DNA of 64,000 nucleotides, from assembly GCF_024919295.1 (NCBI RefSeq), contig NZ_JANWTC010000006.1, positions 121,136 to 185,135 of the forward strand, read 5' to 3'. Positions within the stretch are counted from its first letter, which is position 1. Every line of letters begins with the position of its first letter. This DNA comes from Corynebacterium lemuris. Its GTDB lineage: Bacteria > Actinomycetota > Actinomycetes > Mycobacteriales > Mycobacteriaceae. Under the pieces are notes generated by a model. It ran no database searches. It was not told where the DNA came from and worked only from the letters and a program-made list of their open reading frames with translations. Position numbers and translations under genes: made by a program. Positions 58,714 through 64,000 of this stretch are shown in pieces.

Positions 58714-60804
58714 ATGGCTTTTGCTGCTGAACAACCTGTTCTGTCCCATTCCGAGCACCGACCCGTCGGCGAGATCGAGCGTTCGGACGGCAAGTTCGAG
58801 GTCATCTCCGAGTTCCAGCCCTCGGGTGACCAGCCGCAGGCGATCAAGGAACTCGACGAACGCCTCAGCCGCGGCGAGAAGGACGTGGTGCTGCTGGGTG
58901 CCACGGGTACGGGTAAGTCGGCGACGACGGCGTGGCTGATCGAGAAGCAGCAGCGCCCGACGCTCGTCATGGCCCCGAACAAGACGCTGGCCGCACAGCT
59001 GGCCAATGAGCTGCGTGAGCTGCTGCCCAACAACGCGGTCGAGTACTTCGTCAGCTACTACGACTACTACCAGCCGGAGGCGTATATCGCGCAGACGGAC
59101 ACCTACATCGAGAAGGACTCCTCGATCAACGAGGACGTGGAGCGGCTGCGGCACTCGGCGACCTCGGCGCTGCTCTCGCGCCGGGACGTCGTCGTGGTCT
59201 CCTCCGTCTCCTGCATCTACGGCCTCGGTACCCCGCAGTCCTACCTGGACCGTTCCGTGGTCCTGGCGGTGGGGGAGGAGGTCGAGCGTGACCGTTTCCT
59301 GCGCCTGCTGGTGGACATCCAGTACGAGCGCAATGACATTGCCTTCAACCGTGGCACCTTCCGCGTCAAGGGCGACACCGTGGACATCATCCCGGCTTAT
59401 GAGGAGCTGGCGGTGCGGGTGGAGTTCTTCGGTGATGAGATCGATGCGCTCTATTACATCCACCCGCTGACCGGTGATGTGGTGCGCCAGGTCCAGGAGA
59501 TCCGTATCTTCCCGGCAACCCATTACGTCGCCGGTCCGGAGCGGATGGAGAAGGCCGTCGCCGACATCAAGGCGGAGCTTGCCGAGCGCCTGGCGGATCT
59601 GGAGAACCGCGGCAAACTGCTCGAGGCCCAGCGCCTGCGCATGCGCACCGAATATGACCTGGAGATGATCGAGCAGGTCGGCTTCTGCTCGGGCATCGAG
59701 AACTACTCCCGGCATATTGATGGCCGCGCGGCGGGCACGTCGCCCGCCACGCTCATCGATTACTTCCCGGAGGACTTCCTCACCGTCATCGACGAGTCGC
59801 ACGTCACCGTGCCGCAGATCGGCGGCATGTACGAGGGCGACATGTCCCGCAAGCGCAACCTCGTGGAGTTCGGCTTCCGCCTGCCCTCCGCCATGGACAA
59901 CCGCCCGCTGACCTGGGAGGAGTTCGAGGACCGCGTCGGCCAGACGGTCTACCTCTCGGCGACCCCGGGCAAATACGAGATGGCCGCGGCCGGCGGCGAG
60001 TTCGTCGAGCAGGTCATCCGCCCGACCGGCCTGGTCGACCCGCACGTCAGTGTCCGGCCCACCCAGGGGCAGATCGACGACCTCATCCACGAGATCCGTG
60101 GGCGCACCGACAAGAACGAGCGCGTCCTGGTCACCACCCTGACCAAGAAGATGGCGGAGGACCTCACCGACTACCTGCTGGAGAACGGTGTGCGGGTGCG
60201 TTACCTGCACTCGGACATCGACACCCTCCAGCGCGTGGAGCTGCTGCGCCAGCTGCGCCTGGGGGAGTACGACGTCCTCGTGGGCATCAACCTGCTGCGT
60301 GAGGGCCTCGACCTGCCTGAGGTCTCGCTCGTGGCGATCCTCGACGCGGACAAGGAGGGCTTCCTCCGGTCGACGACCTCGCTGATCCAGACCATCGGTC
60401 GCGCCGCCCGAAACGTCTCCGGCGAGGTGATCATGTACGCCGACAAGATCACCGATTCCATGGCCCAGGCCATCGAGGAGACCGAACGCCGCCGCGAGAA
60501 GCAGGTCGCCTACAACACCGAGCACGGCATCGATCCGCAGCCGCTGCGCAAGAAGATCGCCGACATCCTCGACCAGGTCTACGAGACCGCAGGCGAGGAG
60601 CGCAGCGGGGGAGAGGCCGCCATGGTCGATCGGCCGGACACCTCTGACATGCCGGCCGAACAGCTGCAGAAGCTTATCGACGACCTCACCGCCCAGATGG
60701 GTGCCGCCGCCCGGGAGCTCAAATTTGAGTTGGCGGGACGGCTGCGTGACGAGATCGCTGAACTGCGCAAGGAACTGCGCGGCATCAAGGATGCGGGCAT
60801 ATAG
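58714..60804 (+). CDS. uvrB: Excinuclease ABC subunit B
   Basis: A 696-residue UvrB, the damage-verification helicase of nucleotide excision repair. Walker [34 protein letters not shown] (beta-hairpin region), [17 protein letters not shown] (Walker B), helicase motif [11 protein letters not shown], and the C-terminal UVR domain ([20 protein letters not shown]) are all present. Length is normal. The open frame extends to 58660 but the conserved protein begins at 58714. Confidence 0.97.
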   Translation: MAFAAEQPVLSHSEHRPVGEIERSDGKFEVISEFQPSGDQPQAIKELDERLSRGEKDVVLLGATGTGKSATTAWLIEKQQRPTLVMAPNKTLAAQLANELRELLPNNAVEYFVSYYDYYQPEAYIAQTDTYIEKDSSINEDVERLRHSATSALLSRRDVVVVSSVSCIYGLGTPQSYLDRSVVLAVGEEVERDRFLRLLVDIQYERNDIAFNRGTFRVKGDTVDIIPAYEELAVRVEFFGDEIDALYYIHPLTGDVVRQVQEIRIFPATHYVAGPERMEKAVADIKAELAERLADLENRGKLLEAQRLRMRTEYDLEMIEQVGFCSGIENYSRHIDGRAAGTSPATLIDYFPEDFLTVIDESHVTVPQIGGMYEGDMSRKRNLVEFGFRLPSAMDNRPLTWEEFEDRVGQTVYLSATPGKYEMAAAGGEFVEQVIRPTGLVDPHVSVRPTQGQIDDLIHEIRGRTDKNERVLVTTLTKKMAEDLTDYLLENGVRVRYLHSDIDTLQRVELLRQLRLGEYDVLVGINLLREGLDLPEVSLVAILDADKEGFLRSTTSLIQTIGRAARNVSGEVIMYADKITDSMAQAIEETERRREKQVAYNTEHGIDPQPLRKKIADILDQVYETAGEERSGGEAAMVDRPDTSDMPAEQLQKLIDDLTAQMGAAARELKFELAGRLRDEIAELRKELRGIKDAGI

Positions 60805-60807
60805 GAT
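60802..60807 (+). promoter_or_regulatory. Candidate -10 box TAGGAT built on the uvrB stop codon
   Basis: TAGGAT includes the uvrB TAG stop codon and lies six bases before the ATG at 60814. The stress-protein gene could therefore have its own leaderless promoter inside the end of uvrB. Confidence 0.5.
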
Positions 60808-60813
60808 GAAGAT

Positions 60814-61269
60814 ATGATCACTTATTCCGCCATTGCAGTGGGAACCGACGGTTCCGAATCCTCCCAGGCCGCCGTCCGCGCGGCAGCCAGCCTGGCCCGT
60901 CTCTATGACGCCAAGCTCGTCATCATCTCCGCGTGGCACGCTGCCTCCGGTTCGCTGCTCAACGCCCCGCACCCGGATCTCTCCTCCGTTGCCGTCAGCG
61001 AGGAGGAGGCCGCGGACCAGCACCTGCGCGACGCCATGATCGTCGCCCAGAAGGAGGGTGCCGCCTCCATCGAGCTGCGCAAGGTCGCGGGTGCCCCCGC
61101 TGACGCCCTCACCCGTGAGGTCCAGGAAAGCGGCATTGACCTGCTGGTGGTGGGTAATAAGGGCGTGAACACCCTGACGGGACGCGTATTCGGCAACATC
61201 CCGACCGAGGTAGTACGTAACTCCCCGGTCAACGTATTGATCGTCAATACCGACGACCACGAGTCCTAG
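60814..61269 (+). CDS. Universal stress protein (first of two)
   Basis: A 151-residue UspA-family protein: VGTDGSESSQAAV near the start and the ATP-binding motif VVGNKGVNTLTGRVFGNIP (G-x2-G-x9-G). Members respond to stress and may bind ATP. It begins nine bases after the uvrB stop. Confidence 0.9.
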   Translation: MITYSAIAVGTDGSESSQAAVRAAASLARLYDAKLVIISAWHAASGSLLNAPHPDLSSVAVSEEEAADQHLRDAMIVAQKEGAASIELRKVAGAPADALTREVQESGIDLLVVGNKGVNTLTGRVFGNIPTEVVRNSPVNVLIVNTDDHES

Positions 61270-61331
61270 TCCGCAAACGTTGTTAAACTAGGGCGAACCA
61301 TCATCCCTGAGGAAAGGTCCCGACAGGTCCC

Positions 61332-61772
61332 ATGAGCAACTACCAGAAGATCGTCGTCGGCACGGACGGCTCCAAGTCTTCCCTGCTGGCCGTTGAGCGC
61401 GCTGCAAAGATCGCCGCCGCCTTCGACGCGACCCTCATCATCGGCTGCGCCTACTACGAGAACAAGGACGAGGCGTCCAAGACCCTCCGCCAGGATTCCG
61501 TGACCATCCTCGGTGACGAGACCGCCGAGAAGAACCTTGCTGCCGGCGAGGCCGCCGCACGTGAGGCCGGCGCCACCAAGGTGGAGAAGGTCGTCCGCCC
61601 GGGTACCCCGGTCGAGGCTCTCATGTCGATCGTGAACGAGGCCAACGCTGATCTTCTCGTCGTGGGCAACCGCGGCATCAACTCCCTGACTGGCCGCCTC
61701 CTTGGCTCCGTCCCGGCTGATGTTGCACGCCAGTCGGACTGCGATGTGATGATCGTCCACACCGTCGCCTAA
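61332..61772 (+). CDS. Universal stress protein (second of two)
   Basis: A 146-residue UspA-family protein with VGTDGSKSSLLAV and VVGNRGINSLTGRLLGSVP. It is similar to its upstream neighbour, so the pair probably arose by duplication. The 62-base gap contains AGGAAAGG rather than an obvious terminator. Confidence 0.9.
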   Translation: MSNYQKIVVGTDGSKSSLLAVERAAKIAAAFDATLIIGCAYYENKDEASKTLRQDSVTILGDETAEKNLAAGEAAAREAGATKVEKVVRPGTPVEALMSIVNEANADLLVVGNRGINSLTGRLLGSVPADVARQSDCDVMIVHTVA

Positions 61773-61798
61773 GCGACCTGTGCCTCAGAAGCACTGAT

Positions 61799-61829
61799 GC
61801 GGCCCCCGGGAGAAGATCCTGGGGGCCGC
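61799..61829 (+). terminator. Terminator after the stress-protein pair
   Basis: GCGGCCCCC (61799-61807) pairs perfectly with GGGGGCCGC (61821-61829), followed by GTTTGTCT. It lies between the stress-protein gene and the convergent helicase gene. Confidence 0.75.
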
Positions 61830-61869
61830 GTTTGTCTGCGCCAGGAGGAGGCCGCTATCCGTGGCCCCG

Positions 61870-63624
61870 TTAACCGATGACCTCGAAATACCTGTTGAGG
61901 TACTTCCGAAGTTCCGGATCCACCACATGGATAAAGGTGCCACGGATCCCCCGCGTCATCAGCACCGCATAGATGTTGGTAATCAGCGACGTGAGAAGTT
62001 CATCAGTTGTTTTCCGTTTCCGTACAGTGATGTTCTGCTTGCCGAAGGAGTCGTGGTAGCTGGCACGGTCGATGAACAGCTCTTTCTTGACCGGATCATA
62101 GCGGAGGTCCGCACCGATGACCACGCCCGCATAGTTGAGGTCGTAGCCTTGGATCGTATGGATGGAACCTGCCTCTTCCATGGCGGTGGGAGAGTTCACC
62201 CAGTCAACGACCGCCTTGTTCCACTGCAGCTGTATCCCCTCGCCGAGATCGATGTCCATCGCCGCCTTGTCCTTCTTGGACTTCCAGGGCCAGGCATAAC
62301 CAGCGACAATGCGCGACAACCCGTGCTCGGCTTCCCGAGCATGGACCAGCTCGACCAACTTGCGGGGAGAGTCAACCAGCCCCACCTCGTAGTCACCGAA
62401 GCTCAGTCGCTCTGTCGGGGGAACATGGGAGAAGATGTCGTAGACGTAGGAGATGTAGTCATTACCACCCATGCTCCGCATCTGGGTGTGGAGTCGGTAG
62501 CGACGGTCCTTCGGTACGTCCGCCAGCAGCTCCAGATACTCCTCTTGAGGCAGATCCTGAGGACGGACCGACTGTTTGAGGTCGAGCAGCAGAATCAGAT
62601 TTCTCGCCTTGGCACGCAACCAGTCGAGCTGGGAGGCCTGGGGCCGTTCACCGTCGAAGAGGGCGGCATTGATGTCCTGGAACCGACGGTTGGCAGCGGC
62701 AGAAGGTTGGGAGGAGAACTGGTTGAGGCGATGGGCCTCATCCACGATGAGGATGTCAAAGTCCTCTGTGTTCTCCGCGATTTCGTGCGGCGTCATCACC
62801 ATCGATGAATCCAGACCGGGAGTCTTGTCGAAGACGTTCTTCAGGGACTTGCGTAGGGACTGCTGGGGCACGACCATGCCGATCCGCAGACCGTCGAAAA
62901 GTCGCACTGTGTCCTCGACGAAGAACTCCGAGAACATCGTGTCGGCGCCGGCCTCGTAACGGTCGCGGTGGACGGCGATGTCGGAGATCAGCTTCATCAG
63001 GTACACAGCGATGACTGTCTTGCCGGTGCCGGGATCACCTTCGACGACAACGAGGTTGCCCTGTTGGGTCTCTTCGGCCAGGTCCTCGATCAGCCCTTCC
63101 ATAATGTCCATCACCGCGATGGCTTGGTCCTCATTGAGTACCTTGAAGGGGGAGAGTTTGAAAAGCTCGGAATTGACGATCTCGGGGATACTCCGACTGA
63201 AGACCCCGGTCATGAGTAGTTCGTTGAAGATCTCGTCGAAGATGCGGGTGTATTTTTCCCGGTTGTAGTACTCGTAATTGCCTACCCCGGTGTTCCGGTT
63301 GAGCACATCGTTGGTGCCGTCACCTGCGGCATAACGAATCAGATGCGACTCTAGGTCTAGGCATGCTGATTTGTTGAAGGTGTTGTCCAGGATCACCCGG
63401 ATTGTACTCAGCCGCTGCCGCTTTTCGTCGTTGTCCAGATGCTGACGCATCCGGGAGCTGAAGTTCAGGGTCTCACCGAAATAGATACTGCCGCGACTCT
63501 TCTTCCCGACGGGTGGAGTGTTGAGCACGTAGACAACCGGCCAGTTGCTCAGTTTCTCCTCCCGTGGCAGTGCCTTCACTGCGCCGGGGTTGAAGTCGTA
63601 TTCTTCGATCCTAAAGCCGGTCAT
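61870..63624 (-). CDS. GIY-YIG nuclease fused to DUF2075/Schlafen-like helicase
   Basis: A 584-residue two-part protein. Residues about 28-100 form a GIY-YIG-type nuclease domain (Y32 in VVYVLN, IYFGE at 47-51, R58/R60, H62, E92 in LESHL). From about 160 on is a DUF2075-type P-loop NTPase: Walker A GDPGTGKT (196-203), DEAH in DILIVDEAHRL (295-298), QMRSMGGNDYISYV, GSIHTIQGYDLNYAGVVIG and LLTSLITNIYAVLMTRG helicase motifs. Such proteins sit in accessory or defence loci. Start overlaps the end of the MazG-like gene by 14 bases. Confidence 0.88.
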   Translation of the reverse strand: MTGFRIEEYDFNPGAVKALPREEKLSNWPVVYVLNTPPVGKKSRGSIYFGETLNFSSRMRQHLDNDEKRQRLSTIRVILDNTFNKSACLDLESHLIRYAAGDGTNDVLNRNTGVGNYEYYNREKYTRIFDEIFNELLMTGVFSRSIPEIVNSELFKLSPFKVLNEDQAIAVMDIMEGLIEDLAEETQQGNLVVVEGDPGTGKTVIAVYLMKLISDIAVHRDRYEAGADTMFSEFFVEDTVRLFDGLRIGMVVPQQSLRKSLKNVFDKTPGLDSSMVMTPHEIAENTEDFDILIVDEAHRLNQFSSQPSAAANRRFQDINAALFDGERPQASQLDWLRAKARNLILLLDLKQSVRPQDLPQEEYLELLADVPKDRRYRLHTQMRSMGGNDYISYVYDIFSHVPPTERLSFGDYEVGLVDSPRKLVELVHAREAEHGLSRIVAGYAWPWKSKKDKAAMDIDLGEGIQLQWNKAVVDWVNSPTAMEEAGSIHTIQGYDLNYAGVVIGADLRYDPVKKELFIDRASYHDSFGKQNITVRKRKTTDELLTSLITNIYAVLMTRGIRGTFIHVVDPELRKYLNRYFEVIG

Positions 63625-63931
63625 ATTTATCCGATCGTCCGTGTGCTTTGTCCACGGGGTACTTATCCGCGGTAATGCTGAGTTTCTCTCTCACGATCTC
63701 GTCTGGACGCTCGCCCAGAAGATCCGCCAACATATAGGCATAGGTGAGGACGTCTGCCAGTTCGTGCCTAACCTCCACGGGGTCAGCGGAATCATTCCAC
63801 TGGAAGCACTCAAGAAGTTCGGCTGCCTCGATGCTGATGCTCTTGGCGAGGTTCGCCGGCGTATGGAACTGAGCCCAATCCCGTTCGCGAATGAATTCTC
63901 GGAGGAGTGTCAGAATTTCTTCACTGGCCAT
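63611..63931 (-). CDS. MazG-like nucleotide pyrophosphohydrolase
   Basis: A 106-residue all-alpha NTP pyrophosphatase. The metal site pattern is complete: E35-x2-E38 (EAAE) and E57-x2-D60 (ELAD), with ECFQW and TYAYMLADLLG as in RS21-C6/dCTPase-like members. It hydrolyses (d)NTPs to monophosphates. It is the first gene of an operon with the GIY-YIG/DUF2075 gene. The ATG at 63931 is six bases from a TACAAT -10 box. Confidence 0.9.
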   Translation of the reverse strand: MASEEILTLLREFIRERDWAQFHTPANLAKSISIEAAELLECFQWNDSADPVEVRHELADVLTYAYMLADLLGERPDEIVREKLSITADKYPVDKAHGRSDKYDRL

Positions 63932-63937
63932 TGATCT

Positions 63938-63943
63938 ATTGTA
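63938..63943 (-). promoter_or_regulatory. Candidate -10 box TACAAT for the MazG-helicase operon
   Basis: On the minus strand TACAAT (63943 to 63938) is followed by six bases and the ATG of the MazG-like gene. The transcript would be leaderless. Confidence 0.55.
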
Positions 63944-64000
63944 GGCAGGTCCTAGTAGTACTTCGTTAGCTCTTGTGGTGGGGTGCCCACAGGAGTAGAT

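Noticed and set aside
58669..61260. An 863-codon open frame antisense to uvrB and the first stress protein
   Set aside because: It is a shadow: both sense genes carry full family motifs and the antisense product resembles nothing.

Overview
The window looks like a chromosomal segment of a high-GC Corynebacterium. The evidence is the gene content: polA, rpsA, coaE and uvrB in the usual actinobacterial order, a WhiB4-type regulator, polyphosphate glucokinase, a D-arabitol/mannitol locus and a uridine operon laid out as in C. glutamicum. Many genes also begin 6-8 bases after a TANNNT -10 box, meaning leaderless mRNAs, which is common in this group. No rRNA, CRISPR array, prophage or intact insertion sequence was seen.

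Layout. 1-2550: WhiB4-type regulator, short-chain dehydrogenase, hydroxypyruvate-isomerase-like protein, Nudix hydrolase. 2552-6389: translationally coupled leftward operon of a DUF368 polyprenyl-phosphate transporter and a polar amino acid ABC importer, then a small secreted protein. 6447-8471: family 3 glycoside hydrolase. 8487-10103: two same-length secreted paralogs with a decayed third copy between them, each followed by a GC-rich hairpin. 10273-20309: tRNA-Leu, polA, a GNAT gene apparently starting at CTG, a methyltransferase, rpsA, a DUF5808-like fragment beside a long inverted repeat, a beta-glucoside-type PTS permease, a lipoprotein and coaE. 20385-25748: arabitol/mannitol catabolism (xylB-atlR divergent from rbtT-mtlD). 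25868-34494: a luciferase-like oxidoreductase, then a run of poorly known membrane proteins including a membrane-anchored alpha/beta hydrolase, a DUF4389 protein, an HExxH-type membrane protein and a CPBP protease.

34549-38906: uridine operon uriR-rbsK-uriT-uriH behind a 33-bp LacI-type double operator. 39045-45704: DUF1801-like protein, sugar porter, DUF1479 oxygenase, ROK regulator, Gfo/Idh dehydrogenase and ppgK. 46061-51162: small enzymes and lipoproteins, including a DUF218 protein, sugar O-acetyltransferase, nitrobindin-like protein, LppP/LprE lipoprotein and a Gmad2-LysM protein. 51228-57823: metal island with two P1B ATPases, a heavy-metal-associated protein, a Crp/Fnr regulator, CueP and a YdhK-family lipoprotein. 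58714-61772: uvrB and two universal stress proteins. 61870-63931: a MazG-like pyrophosphohydrolase overlapping a GIY-YIG/DUF2075 helicase gene.

The clearest regulatory result is in the metal island. Two FNR-type boxes (TTGAC-N4-ATCAA) lie the same distance upstream of the HMA protein and the first P1B ATPase, each placed so that a TANNNT -10 box falls exactly where a class II activator would need it. The adjacent Crp/Fnr gene is the obvious candidate regulator. The copB/cueP intergenic region instead carries a CsoR-like palindrome. The best candidate for an undescribed system is the MazG/GIY-YIG-helicase pair at the right edge, which resembles an accessory or phage-defence module.
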